64,000 bases of DNA from Speluncibacter jeojiensis (GCF_029589495.1 NZ_JAAIVF010000002.1:434001-498000), one strand, 5' to 3'; counted from the stretch's first letter, positions 1 to 7,740 are shown. Numbers and translations are program-made. Notes: a model not told the origin generated them from the sequence alone.

Positions 1-472
1 CACCGTAGGTGGCGGCGAGCCCGGCTTTTGCCTGCGCGATCGTCAGCCCCGCCGAGACGGCTGGCGTCGGCTTCACTGCACTGTCGCGGTCCACCTTCTG
101 GAAGTCGGCGCCGTCGAGATCGAGGCCCAGAGCGTCGAGGCTGGTGTACCGGACGGGGTTACGGTCCCCGCCCCACACGTTGGGGGAGGCGATGCGGGCG
201 TACTCGCTGAACTCGACCTTCCAACGGCCCTCGACTCCGACTTCGGTTGCCGGGCTGATGCGGGAGATCCGGCCGATCAGGAAGGCGCTGCCGTGGGGTT
301 CGTTGCCGTCGGCGTAGTCCTCGACGTTGTGGGCGTTCTGCGTGCACACGAGCCACGTGCACTTCTTGGCGCGGGTCGGGTCGAGCTTCCAGGCCTGGGA
401 GCCGCCCTCCCGGAGGATCGTTGCGGGGCTCTTGGCGGTGAAAACGACGACGGTGTCTTCGGTTGTGATCAT
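1..472 (-). CDS. Partial unrecognised protein, C-terminus off the left edge
   Basis: A reading frame open on the minus strand from ATG at 472 to the window edge gives at least 157 residues. It starts MITTEDTVVVFTAKSPATI and later reads CTWLVCTQNAHNVEDYADG and EGRWKVEFSEYARI. Codon use is GC3-rich and uninterrupted. I do not recognise the family; the mixed charged and aromatic composition suggests a soluble protein. There is no Shine-Dalgarno before the ATG, and the promoter lies so close that the mRNA is probably leaderless. The neighbouring toxin-antitoxin genes suggest accessory or mobile DNA. Confidence 0.6.
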   Translation of the reverse strand, partial: MITTEDTVVVFTAKSPATILREGGSQAWKLDPTRAKKCTWLVCTQNAHNVEDYADGNEPHGSAFLIGRISRISPATEVGVEGRWKVEFSEYARIASPNVWGGDRNPVRYTSLDALGLDLDGADFQKVDRDSAVKPTPAVSAGLTIAQAKAGLAATYG

Positions 473-479
473 GAAAACC

Positions 480-507
480 ACTATAACAACTATGACGAAA
501 GTATCAA
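480..507 (-). promoter_or_regulatory. Sigma70-type promoter for the leaderless gene at 472
   Basis: Reading the minus strand, TTGATA (507-502) and TATAGT (485-480) are separated by 16 bases. Only seven bases separate the -10 box from the ATG, so transcription should begin at or next to the start codon. The stretch is strikingly AT-rich for this genome. Confidence 0.5.
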
Positions 508-633
508 CTAAGTATATAAAAAGCATCTACTTTAGGGGTGTGACCTGGCCGGATGGCGCGCCTGTTGCCCTCGTTCTGCCGGCCGTGCGTACTTCTTGCC
601 ACGGCCGATCGCCGTGGGGAAGCCCCAAAATTG

Positions 634-655
634 AGTTGCACTTATAAGTGCAACT
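634..655. promoter_or_regulatory. 22-bp perfect palindrome, probable autoregulatory operator
   Basis: AGTTGCACTTA followed by its exact reverse complement forms a 22-bp perfect dyad, 36 bases upstream of the antitoxin ATG. Its AT-rich centre (TTATAA) could double as the -10 region, so a bound dimer would block transcription. This is the usual arrangement for a self-repressing antitoxin. Confidence 0.7.
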
Positions 656-691
656 GTTTACGGTCGGTGGTGTGCAAGGAGGTGCGCGGCG

Positions 692-1102
692 ATGAACTCG
701 ATGGTTGATCGTGGGGCTGCGAAGGCGACACTGATGGTGACCGCGGCTGAAATGTCGCAGGCGGGCGCGGTCGACCGTTCGGCATTGGAGTCGGTGGTGC
801 CGCCGGAGCTGGCGGGGGTTCTTGTCGAGGTGACGCGGATCGTCGCCGCAGGGGGAACGGTCACGATCGGAGCGATGCCGGAGGAGTTGACGACGACCTC
901 GGCTGCGGACCTGCTTGGCATTTCACGTCCGACGTTGATGAAGCTGGTCACCACCGGGCAGATCGCCGCCCACAAGGTCGGTACCCACACCCGGCTTCGT
1001 ACCGCTGACGTCCTCGCCTACCGCGACCGTCTGCGTGAGCAACAGCGTGAGGCGTTGTGGGAACTCCGCGACTTCGAAGACTCCGAGGGCCTGGACTACT
1101 GA
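692..1102 (+). CDS. Excisionase-type HTH antitoxin of a PIN toxin pair
   Basis: This 136-residue protein has a MerR/excisionase-like helix-turn-helix at about residues 68-115: TTTSAADLLGISRPTLMKL followed by the wing GQIAAHKVGTHTRLR and LAYRDR. The C-terminus is acidic (FEDSEGLDY), as expected of a toxin-binding tail. The start is set by AAGGAGG ten bases before the ATG. It sits directly behind the 22-bp palindrome, its probable binding site, and a PIN-domain protein follows on the same strand. By analogy with HTH/PIN type II systems it should neutralise that toxin and repress the operon. Pairing with this toxin is inferred from order only. Confidence 0.75.
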   Translation: MNSMVDRGAAKATLMVTAAEMSQAGAVDRSALESVVPPELAGVLVEVTRIVAAGGTVTIGAMPEELTTTSAADLLGISRPTLMKLVTTGQIAAHKVGTHTRLRTADVLAYRDRLREQQREALWELRDFEDSEGLDY

Positions 1103-1156
1103 TCTCGATCCGCGCGCCTGGTGGCACGTTCGGTGCCGGCGCCTATCCTCACTCGG

Positions 1157-1780
1157 GTGAGTGCAGGGGTGCCGAACGTGCTGCCGGACGCGAACGTGCT
1201 GTATTCGAGGACGTTGCGCGATTGGATCTGCCTGCTCGCCAACAGGTCCGGTCCGCCACTGTTCCGACTCTGCTGGACCGAAGACATCCTTGCAGAGCTG
1301 GTCTACCACCTGCGGAAGAATCACCCGCACTTCTCTGATCAGCAGATCGGCGGCGTGCGAGACCGGATCACCGCTGTCGCTGAGCATGGCCGGATCCGCG
1401 GATACGAGATCGATCCGGGGCTCGAGTACACCGACGAGTACGACGCGCACCTGCACGCCGCGGCCGAGCACGGCCGCGTCCAGTACGTCATCACCAGCGA
1501 CGAGGGATTCCACCGGTTCGCTGCCGACAACGACGACCTCCTCGGATACGAGGTCTACACCCCGGACGACTTCTTGATGCTGGTCCACAAGGACTCGATC
1601 ATCACCGTTCGGGAAGCGCTGCTCGACCAGATCGCCTATCACCGCCGGCGAGGAGGGTCGTTCAACCTTGTTTCCCGGCTCGAATCCGCACCGGCCCCGA
1701 ACTTCGCCGCCGCAATCCGCACGATGATGCAGACTCCGGCGGTCGCTCGGGCGCTCTCATGCGCGCCCGAGTGGGCTTGA
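1157..1780 (+). CDS. PIN-domain toxin (VapC-like ribonuclease)
   Basis: This is about 207 residues from GTG 1157. Starts at 1121 and 1169 share the frame and none has a strong Shine-Dalgarno. The PIN acidic residues are visible: Asp in VLPDANVLYS at the N-terminus, Glu in WTEDILAELV, and Asp/Glu in YVITSDEGFHRF. PIN toxins are Mg-dependent endoribonucleases that cut tRNA, rRNA or mRNA. At over 200 residues it is longer than classical VapC (about 130), with a C-terminal extension (REALLDQIAYHRRRGGSF onward) of unknown use. It lies 54 bases after the antitoxin stop and is presumably co-transcribed with it. Confidence 0.75.
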   Translation: MSAGVPNVLPDANVLYSRTLRDWICLLANRSGPPLFRLCWTEDILAELVYHLRKNHPHFSDQQIGGVRDRITAVAEHGRIRGYEIDPGLEYTDEYDAHLHAAAEHGRVQYVITSDEGFHRFAADNDDLLGYEVYTPDDFLMLVHKDSIITVREALLDQIAYHRRRGGSFNLVSRLESAPAPNFAAAIRTMMQTPAVARALSCAPEWA

Positions 1781-1848
1781 AGACCAAGCGGAGTGGATAG
1801 GTCGAGATCCGGTCTTCTATCGATTCCCCTGACCGATACCGGCTGGGT

Positions 1849-2088
1849 GTGGCAGTGGCAGTCGGCGGGGCCTGCGGTCACGCTCTCGAGAAGGCCGAAT
1901 GCGTCCCCTGCGTTGCGCGTCGGTTCGTCCCCGAATCCGAGGACACGCAGTTGCTGTCTGCGGTAGCGTCCGGGCCGGTTCGTGGCACCGTTTCCGAGTG
2001 GCTGTCCTCACCGTGGCGCTCGGATGAAGCCAGTGTGTTCGTGTGTGGCGAATCAACTTATGGCAGCGTCGAGCAGATTTCGTACTGA
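1849..2088 (+). CDS. Small Cys-rich hypothetical protein
   Basis: A possible 79-residue protein from GTG 1849. Its N-terminus has a cluster that could bind a metal (ACGHALEKAECVPCVARRF: Cys, His, then Cys-x-x-Cys), and the rest looks soluble. There is no clear ribosome binding site, so the start and even the gene are uncertain. It lies between the PIN toxin and an unrecognised gene on the same strand. I do not recognise the family. Confidence 0.4.
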   Translation: MAVAVGGACGHALEKAECVPCVARRFVPESEDTQLLSAVASGPVRGTVSEWLSSPWRSDEASVFVCGESTYGSVEQISY

Positions 2089-2121
2089 AGGTGAGCGGTA
2101 CATGAAGGCGGGTCGACGAGC

Positions 2122-3090
2122 ATGCCCACGTTCAGTTTTCACACCCACACAGGTGAGTCTCACCAGCATCTTTCCTTCCGGCCGATGCCTCCCTCACCGG
2201 CGTTGCTGTCGTGCCCAGACAAGAACCAGCAGAGGCTCGAGTCGGCGGTGTTCCGCGCCTTGTCGGGGATCGACGAACGGTCGGCTCATCCCCTCCACGT
2301 CGGGCGTATTCGCCTCGTTGATGGGGATGCACCGATCGTCTTCCTCGACGGTGACGCCGAGGGACGATCTGTCTGCGCGCAGTTTCTGGAGACAGTCCTC
2401 CCCACCATCGACTCCGATGGCTACGTGGAGGATTCGCCAGGGATCCGGATCAGGGGTGCCCGGGGACGGGATCTTCACCTGGGGTTCGCGCAGACCGATG
2501 CCCTGCTCATCATCAGGGGTGTCGGGGACATCGATTGGGCTGCTGATCTGAAAGCCCATCAACGGAACGTCGATCAGTGGGGGACCACGACGCTCAGCCG
2601 CCGGCCCACCCTCACTGCGGAAGAGCGCGAATTCCTGGAAGGGCGTTCAGACGATCCGCTGGTGGCGCTGGAATCGAAACTGCTGCGGAGGATCGGGGTC
2701 TTCACCAGATTCAGTGCAGCTCACTGCACATACACGTACAGCAACAGCAACACACTGAAGGTCTGGCTCGAGCTGAACCACAAGGTGCCGGGCAGCCATG
2801 ACCTACTCGTCGCCGCCCTCACCGATCCACAATGGGGGCTCGGGATGCTCGTGCAGGATCAGTGGTGCACCTGCTACCGCCCCGGGCGTGATTCCTGCTC
2901 GGTAACGCTGGTGACGCCATCCGGGGATGCGAGCCTGGTGTTGATGCTGAACTATTGCGAATCCCGCCTCAGCCCAGAAGATTTCGCGAGCGTCGGAGCA
3001 GATGATCGCTGGATAAGCCGGGTTTTTCCTCCATCAGCGAGTCTCGAACCCTGGTCTGAACGGCGGATTCTCGAACGCCCCGGCCGATAG
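2122..3090 (+). CDS. Unrecognised 322-residue protein
   Basis: An uninterrupted reading frame begins MPTFSFHTHTGESHQHLSF, with no signal peptide or membrane segment. There is a regular beta-rich pattern in the middle (HVGRIRLVDGDAPIVFLDG; DLHLGFAQTDALLIIRG). A C-terminal third carries several Cys residues (CTYTYSNSN, DQWCTCYRPGRDSCSVTL). I cannot assign a family. Coding looks genuine because the frame is long and the protein composition is normal. It follows the small Cys-rich ORF in the accessory block beside the toxin-antitoxin pair, so transfer with that block is possible. Confidence 0.55.
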   Translation: MPTFSFHTHTGESHQHLSFRPMPPSPALLSCPDKNQQRLESAVFRALSGIDERSAHPLHVGRIRLVDGDAPIVFLDGDAEGRSVCAQFLETVLPTIDSDGYVEDSPGIRIRGARGRDLHLGFAQTDALLIIRGVGDIDWAADLKAHQRNVDQWGTTTLSRRPTLTAEEREFLEGRSDDPLVALESKLLRRIGVFTRFSAAHCTYTYSNSNTLKVWLELNHKVPGSHDLLVAALTDPQWGLGMLVQDQWCTCYRPGRDSCSVTLVTPSGDASLVLMLNYCESRLSPEDFASVGADDRWISRVFPPSASLEPWSERRILERPGR

Positions 3091-3139
3091 GCCGACGGCG
3101 GATCACTTCCTGTCCGGCCACACTGTCGGGTGGCGGTGG

Positions 3140-3226
3140 TCAGGGGTTACGCAGCATGTCCACGGCTTCGGCCATGCCGTAGCGGGCGACGAGCACATCG
3201 AGGACTTCGTCGCCGGTCAGCGGCGT
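3140..3226 (-). pseudogene. Possible 3'-end remnant of a lost gene
   Basis: On the minus strand the frame ending at 3140 reads PLTGDEVLDVLVARYGMAEA then VDMLRNP and a stop. This looks like an amphipathic helical C-terminus of a real protein. Upstream in the same frame the translation turns into Pro/Arg-rich, non-protein-like sequence overlapping the ESX operon leader. No complete gene can be built. It may be chance, or the tail of a gene truncated when this region was rearranged. Confidence 0.25.
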
Positions 3227-3371
3227 TCGGCGTGGCGGCGTGCACCTCGTATTGCCGTGCCCGGCGGCGGGTCCACACCACGGTTGCCGCGGGAACCTGC
3301 GCGCCGTCTTGTTACCGTTACCGGCGAGTTCGGGCAGGGGAGATCCCGAAGCAGACACGGGGGTGATCGCG

Positions 3372-3683
3372 GTGACCACGCCGCAGGTGTTGAAGGTCGA
3401 CGCGGGCCTGTTGCGGCAGCTCGGCGCGGATCTGCAGGGGCAGGCCGATCAGGTGACGGGTTTGGACGCGGCACCGGTGTTCGATCCGATCGTCGGCGCG
3501 TTGGCCGGTTCGGATACGGCCCGGGCATGCGCGCAGGCGCCTGCCGCGATCAAGGCCGCACTGGCCCAGGTCTCGGGCCGGCTGTCGCAGATGTCGCAGA
3601 CCGCCTCGTCGAACGCGACCGCCTATGAGGACGCCGAGCAAGCGTTCTTCGACCAGTTGCGCGGTCTCGGCGGTGGCCTGTGA
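3372..3683 (+). CDS. EspC-like ESX (type VII secretion) small protein
   Basis: A 103-residue all-helical protein (VTTPQVLKVDAGLLRQLGADL onward) fits the EspC/DUF2580 group of WXG100-like proteins, which are secreted or act as partners in type VII secretion. GTG 3372 is preferred because a G-run (GGGGG) lies about eight bases upstream; GTG 3363 is an alternative. The stop overlaps the GTG of the next gene (GTGA), indicating translational coupling. The same order recurs at 29423-29716, so it is probably the partner of the WXG-domain protein encoded next. Confidence 0.75.
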   Translation: MTTPQVLKVDAGLLRQLGADLQGQADQVTGLDAAPVFDPIVGALAGSDTARACAQAPAAIKAALAQVSGRLSQMSQTASSNATAYEDAEQAFFDQLRGLGGGL

Positions 3684-5497
3684 GGCCGGGGATCGGGCAG
3701 CTGCGGGCGTGGCAGCCCCACGCCCTCGGTACTGCGGGTGTAGGTCTGGATGGGGTGGTGGACCGGTTCGACCAGACCATGTCGCAGGTGGTGCGTTCGG
3801 TCGATACGGCGATGGACCATTGGCAGGGCAACGGTGCCCGGGCCGCGCAGGGTCGTGCGGAGATGGAACACCAGGCAGGGAACCATCTTGCGGCCGGGCT
3901 GCTGGCCGTCACCGACGCCCTCAGCGCCGGCCAAGGCGGCATCGGCGCGGCCCGAGACGCCGTGCTGCACTTGGTGACCACGGCCGAGAGTCGGGGTATG
4001 ACGGTGGCCGAGGATGGGACCGTGACCGCGCCGGCGGCCCCGGCCGGAATCCCGACGACGGTGGCGGCGATCGCCGCCGTCGATCCGATCATGGCAACGA
4101 TGGCGCTGGCGTACCTGGAGCAACAGGCCGAGGCCGAGATGCTGACGGTGCAGATCCACGGCGGGCTCATCGCGGTCGACGCCGCCGACCAGGCTGCCGC
4201 GGCGGCCGTCGCCGCGGCGATCGGGGCGCTGGCCGGCGCTGCCGCCGCCTCCAGCCCGGGGCAGGGAGTCGATGCTGCTGCGGCGCCGTATGTGAACGGA
4301 AGCACGCCTTTGCCGACGGATCCGGCGGCGCTCAACGCGTTGTGGCGCACGTTCTCGGCGGCGGACAAGGATGCCCTGTTCGCGAAGGACTCGAACCTCG
4401 GCAACCGTGACGGGATCCCCGTCGCGGACCGGGACCACTACAACCGGCTGAATCTGCCGACGCTCACGGCCTCGGCGCAGGCGACGGTCGACCAGCTCAC
4501 CGCGCAGCATCCGGACTGGGCGCAGGGCAAGAACATTCCGACGCAGCGCAGCGACGTCGACTTCGCCTGGAAGTACTACGACTCCTGGCACACCAAACTG
4601 CAGGCCGCGCAGGATAAGCTCTCCGGCTTCGAGGCCGTCGACAAGCAGGTCGCCGGGCGGTCTGACCGGTTCTTGATGCAGATCGACGACGGCGGCCGCG
4701 GCGCGATCGCGATCAACAACCCCGATACCGCGCCGAACGTGACCACGTTCGTGCCTGGCACCGGCACCAAACTGCCCGACATCGCCAAGGACATGGGCCG
4801 CTCGGAGACGATGCTCGGCCAGGCCATTGCGTCGGGCGCACCGGCGGATTCGTCGGTGATCACCTGGTACGGCTACAACGCGCCACCGGAAATCCCCGAC
4901 GCAGCGCACATCCATTGGGCCGATGCCGGCGCGCCGCGGCTCGACAGTTTCCAGGACGGACTCCGCGTCACCCATGACGGCGCACCGTCGTACAACGTGG
5001 TGCTCGGTCATTCGTATGGCACCACGGTGATCGGTGATGCCGCCGCGGGAGGGCATCACCTGGCCGCCGACAATGTGGTGCTGTTGGCCAGTCCCGGCGC
5101 CGACGCCGACCACGCCACCGATCTGCATCTCGACGGAATCCCACAAGACCAAGTCGGACAGCACATCTTCGCGACCAAGGCCGCCAACGATCCGGTGCCG
5201 CTGGCCAGTCACCTGTCCGACCTGTCGGTCGCCGGTGGCCCGGCTGGGGCGGTCGCCAACCTGATCGGCGAGGCTGTCACCGGACACGACGGTGGCCCGT
5301 TCGGGATCGACCCCACCAGCAGCGACTTCGGCGGGCAGGTCTTCACCTCAGATCCCGGACCGACCGGCCCCTGGTACTACCTTGGCTACAACCCGAGCGT
5401 GCACAGCAACTACTGGGACGTGGGGCCGAGCGGGCCGTGTGCCTCGTTGAAGAACATTGGAGACATCATGGCGGGCAACACCGGAGCGGTGAAATGA
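3680..5497 (+). CDS. WXG-domain alpha/beta hydrolase (DUF1023), candidate ESX effector
   Basis: This is 605 residues. Residues 1-200 form a helical ESX-like domain with RAWQP near the N-terminus, a W-x-G turn (DHWQGNG) and SRGMTVAEDGTV; the same landmarks occur in the protein encoded at 28395-29426. The C-terminal part is an alpha/beta hydrolase of the DUF1023 type. Its nucleophile elbow is GHSYG with Ser445, in strand-turn-helix context (YNVVLGHSYGTTVIGDAA). The substrate is unknown. The GTG start overlaps the previous stop and the stop overlaps the next ATG, so all three genes form one operon. Export by a type VII system is inferred, not shown. Confidence 0.8.
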   Translation: MRPGIGQLRAWQPHALGTAGVGLDGVVDRFDQTMSQVVRSVDTAMDHWQGNGARAAQGRAEMEHQAGNHLAAGLLAVTDALSAGQGGIGAARDAVLHLVTTAESRGMTVAEDGTVTAPAAPAGIPTTVAAIAAVDPIMATMALAYLEQQAEAEMLTVQIHGGLIAVDAADQAAAAAVAAAIGALAGAAAASSPGQGVDAAAAPYVNGSTPLPTDPAALNALWRTFSAADKDALFAKDSNLGNRDGIPVADRDHYNRLNLPTLTASAQATVDQLTAQHPDWAQGKNIPTQRSDVDFAWKYYDSWHTKLQAAQDKLSGFEAVDKQVAGRSDRFLMQIDDGGRGAIAINNPDTAPNVTTFVPGTGTKLPDIAKDMGRSETMLGQAIASGAPADSSVITWYGYNAPPEIPDAAHIHWADAGAPRLDSFQDGLRVTHDGAPSYNVVLGHSYGTTVIGDAAAGGHHLAADNVVLLASPGADADHATDLHLDGIPQDQVGQHIFATKAANDPVPLASHLSDLSVAGGPAGAVANLIGEAVTGHDGGPFGIDPTSSDFGGQVFTSDPGPTGPWYYLGYNPSVHSNYWDVGPSGPCASLKNIGDIMAGNTGAVK

Positions 5498-6063
5498 CCC
5501 GCCGCGCAGCCTTGGCCTTGGCGGTCCTGGCCGCCTTGGTCGGTGTGCTCACCGGATGCAGCGGCCACACCAGTGGGAAGGAATCGGGCGTGGACCAGTC
5601 GTTGACCGAACAGGCTGCCAGGGACCGCAGCTACGACTATCTGCGGCAGACCCTCGCCGCGCTGCCTCCCGGGGTGAGCCTGTCGTATCACCCGGACAGC
5701 CCCGTGCTCGGTGACCTGCGTCCCGGTGTCACTGTTCCGTGCGATGACAGCAACACCGTCGAACACGGCCCGTGGAATGTCCAGATCAGGTATTGGCTGG
5801 TCGGTGTCCCGCCGGGGCAGGATCGGCACTATTTCGACCTGATCCGGGCCTTCTGGGCAGGTAAGGGGTGGACGATCCGGCACGGGTCAACTGATGACTA
5901 CACCGTGGCCACCACGCCGGACGGTTACAGCATCGCCCTGCAAGACGCCGGCAAGGGACATGGATCGTTGAGCCTGGCTACGTTTTCCCCCTGTTTTCCC
6001 GAATCGGCACAGGGCACAACGACACCCCAGCCCAGCGTGATCGAACCGTCGGAGGCGAAGTAG
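5494..6063 (+). CDS. Lipoprotein of ESX module 1
   Basis: The 189-residue protein has a lipoprotein signal peptide, MTRRAALALAVLAALVGVL, with lipobox LTGC and Cys at about residue 22. It should be anchored on the outer face of the membrane. The mature part is small and mixed alpha/beta (VQIRYWLVG, YFDLIRAFWAGKGWTIRH, SIALQDAGKGHGSLSL). The ATG at 5494 overlaps the hydrolase stop in ATGA; an in-frame start at 5437 would lie well inside that gene and spoil the signal peptide. Its place after an exported hydrolase suggests an immunity or anchoring role, which is inference. Confidence 0.75.
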   Translation: MTRRAALALAVLAALVGVLTGCSGHTSGKESGVDQSLTEQAARDRSYDYLRQTLAALPPGVSLSYHPDSPVLGDLRPGVTVPCDDSNTVEHGPWNVQIRYWLVGVPPGQDRHYFDLIRAFWAGKGWTIRHGSTDDYTVATTPDGYSIALQDAGKGHGSLSLATFSPCFPESAQGTTTPQPSVIEPSEAK

Positions 6064-6182
6064 TCGAGCACGGCCGCGTTCTCCTCGGCGTCCACGAACG
6101 CTGCCTGCCGTGTGGCTCGGGGCGCGAGCCGACGGCCTAGCGGACTGGATCCACCGTTTATCGGGCACTCCCATCAGCAGTG

Positions 6183-6212
6183 GTGCTGGCCCCCGGTTCC
6201 TGCCGGCCAGCA
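6183..6212 (+). terminator. Hairpin after the ESX module 1 operon
   Basis: GTGCTGGCC (6183-6191) pairs with GGCCAGCAC (6204-6212), followed by GGTTCTT. This is a plausible factor-independent terminator about 120 bases after the lipoprotein stop. Confidence 0.5.
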
Positions 6213-6305
6213 CTGGTTCTTAGGAGTGGCTCGGCATGTGCACGAAACCAGGTGACCCCACTCGCTGACAGTCCCTTGTTCTGGTTCAGCTGCTGCCCAA
6301 CAGAT

Positions 6306-6330
6306 GGGACTGCTGCACGATCAGGTGACA
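6306..6330. repeat. Left terminal inverted repeat of the IS3 element
   Basis: It reads GGGACTGCTGCACGATCAGG then TGACA and matches the reverse complement of 7559-7583 except for a few central bases. It lies eight bases beyond the orfB stop. Confidence 0.8.
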
Positions 6331-6337
6331 GTTCGGT

Positions 6338-7225
6338 TCACGCAGCCTGAGTGGCTGGCGTGGTCATGATGGTCTCGTATTCGACCGGGGTCAACTTCCC
6401 CAGCCTGCTCTGACGTCGGCGGCGATGATAGGTCCGTTCGATCCAGGTCACGATCGCGATCCGCAGGTCATCACGGGTGGCCCACGGTCGGCGGTCGAGG
6501 GCGTTCTTCTGCAGCAACGCGAAGAACGACTCCATCGCAGCGTTGTCACCGCACGCGCCAACACGGCCCATCGACCCAACCATCGCGTGACGACCCAAGG
6601 CGCGCACGAACTTTCGAGAACGAAACTGCGACCCACGGTCGCTGTGAACCACACATCCGGCGACCCGATCGCCGGCCGCGGCCCTCCGGGCAACTGCCGA
6701 ATCGAGCGCCTCGACAGCGAGACGTGCCTTCATCCGCGAGTCGATCGAGTAGCCCACGATCCGGTTCGAGAACACGTCCTCGATCGCGCACAGGTAGAGC
6801 TTGCCCTCGCCGGTGTGATGCTCGGTGATATCGGTGAGCCACAGCATGTTCGGCGCAGCTGCGGTGAAGTCCCGGGCCACGAGGTCGTCGTGGACCGGCG
6901 GGCCGGAACGGGCGTTCTTGGCGCCGCGCTTCTTGCCGAACGAGCTCCACCACTTGTTGTCCGAACAGATCCGCCACCCGGTGCGGGTTGCCATTTTCTG
7001 GCCGGCGTCCGCGGCCTCGTCGACGAGGAACCGGTACCCGAACTCCGGGTCGTCGCGGTGCGCGTCGAACAGGGCGTTCGCCCGGTACACCTCGTCGAGG
7101 TCGGCGGTGGTCACCGGTGCGGCGAGCCAGCGGTAGTAGGGCTGGCGTGCGATCTTCAGTACCCGGCACGTCACCGCGACGGGGATCCCGTCTTCGGCCA
7201 ACTCGCGGACGAGCGGGTAGATCAT
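6338..7225 (-). CDS. IS3-family transposase OrfB (DDE integrase core)
   Basis: The 295-residue protein has the rve DDE core: Asp in LWLTDITEHHTGEGKLYL, Asp in CVVHSDRGSQF, and Glu in NAAMESFFALLQKNAL. The ending RRRRQSRLGKLTPVEYE is typical of IS3 OrfB. Its ATG overlaps the orfA stop (ATGA) in the -1 frame relative to orfA, after a GGGAAAA stretch. OrfAB fusion by -1 frameshifting, the normal IS3 mechanism, or coupled re-initiation is therefore possible. All catalytic residues are present, so the element may still be active. Confidence 0.9.
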   Translation of the reverse strand: MIYPLVRELAEDGIPVAVTCRVLKIARQPYYRWLAAPVTTADLDEVYRANALFDAHRDDPEFGYRFLVDEAADAGQKMATRTGWRICSDNKWWSSFGKKRGAKNARSGPPVHDDLVARDFTAAAPNMLWLTDITEHHTGEGKLYLCAIEDVFSNRIVGYSIDSRMKARLAVEALDSAVARRAAAGDRVAGCVVHSDRGSQFRSRKFVRALGRHAMVGSMGRVGACGDNAAMESFFALLQKNALDRRPWATRDDLRIAIVTWIERTYHRRRRQSRLGKLTPVEYETIMTTPATQAA

Positions 7226-7515
7226 TTTCCCGGCAGGTTCGCCTGCGACAGATACGCGGCCGCGCGGCGCAGGACCTCGACCTCCTGCTCGAGCAGCCGG
7301 TTGCGGCGCTTGAGCTCACGAAGCTCGGCGTTCTGATCCTCGGTCGTCCCGGGCTTCACACCGTCTTCGACATCGGCTTTCCGCATCCATCCCGCGAGGG
7401 TGGTGGCGTGGATCCCGAAGTCCTTCGCGATCTGCTCCAGCGTGGTCTTCGGATCGCGATTCCGCGCGACGCGGACCACATCGTCGCGGAACTCCTTGGG
7501 GAACGGCTTGGGCAC
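7222..7515 (-). CDS. IS3-family OrfA (HTH DNA-binding protein)
   Basis: The 97-residue protein has an HTH_Tnp_1-type helix-turn-helix (TTLEQIAKDFGIHATTLAGW) followed by a leucine-zipper-like coiled coil (ELRELKRRNRLLEQEVEVLR), the layout of IS3 OrfA. It binds the terminal repeats and contributes the N-terminal part of the OrfAB transposase. It ends PGK at a GGGAAAATGA junction with orfB. Confidence 0.9.
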   Translation of the reverse strand: MPKPFPKEFRDDVVRVARNRDPKTTLEQIAKDFGIHATTLAGWMRKADVEDGVKPGTTEDQNAELRELKRRNRLLEQEVEVLRRAAAYLSQANLPGK

Positions 7516-7558
7516 GGCAACATCCTTCCAGCCCAGTCTCTCGACCAGGCAGCTTGGT

Positions 7559-7583
7559 TGTCACCTATCCGTGCAGCAGTCCC
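7559..7583. repeat. Right terminal inverted repeat of the IS3 element
   Basis: TGTCACCTATCCGTGCAGCA then GTCCC is the imperfect reverse complement of 6306-6330. It lies about 45 bases upstream of the orfA start. Confidence 0.8.
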
Positions 7584-7740
7584 TGGCGGTGAACCTCGCG
7601 ACGGCAGGCTGTCCCAGTCCGGGTGAAATCGCTGCGAGGGTCCGGGCCGCCGGGCCGCCGCCGGGGGCTGATACAGAATGTGCGTGGGCGTCCGCCACTG
7701 CGGTTCGCTGGAAGCGGCACTTCTCAGCAGGAGGTTGGAC

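Larger units (their letters stand above)
6306..7583 (-). mobile_element. IS3-family insertion sequence
   Basis: A 1278-bp element carries orfA and orfB on the minus strand, bounded by imperfect 25-bp inverted repeats at 6306-6330 and 7559-7583. Both ends begin GGGACTGCTGCACG when read inward and finish AGGTGACA, with mismatches in between. I could not find a convincing direct repeat in the flanks, so the exact ends could be off by a base, or the duplication has been lost. It lies in the gap between the ESX lipoprotein and a PucR-type regulator and does not visibly interrupt either. Confidence 0.85.

Noticed and set aside
293-647. Plus-strand ORFs opposite the partial first gene
   Set aside because: They run antisense to a better minus-strand frame and into the AT-rich promoter.
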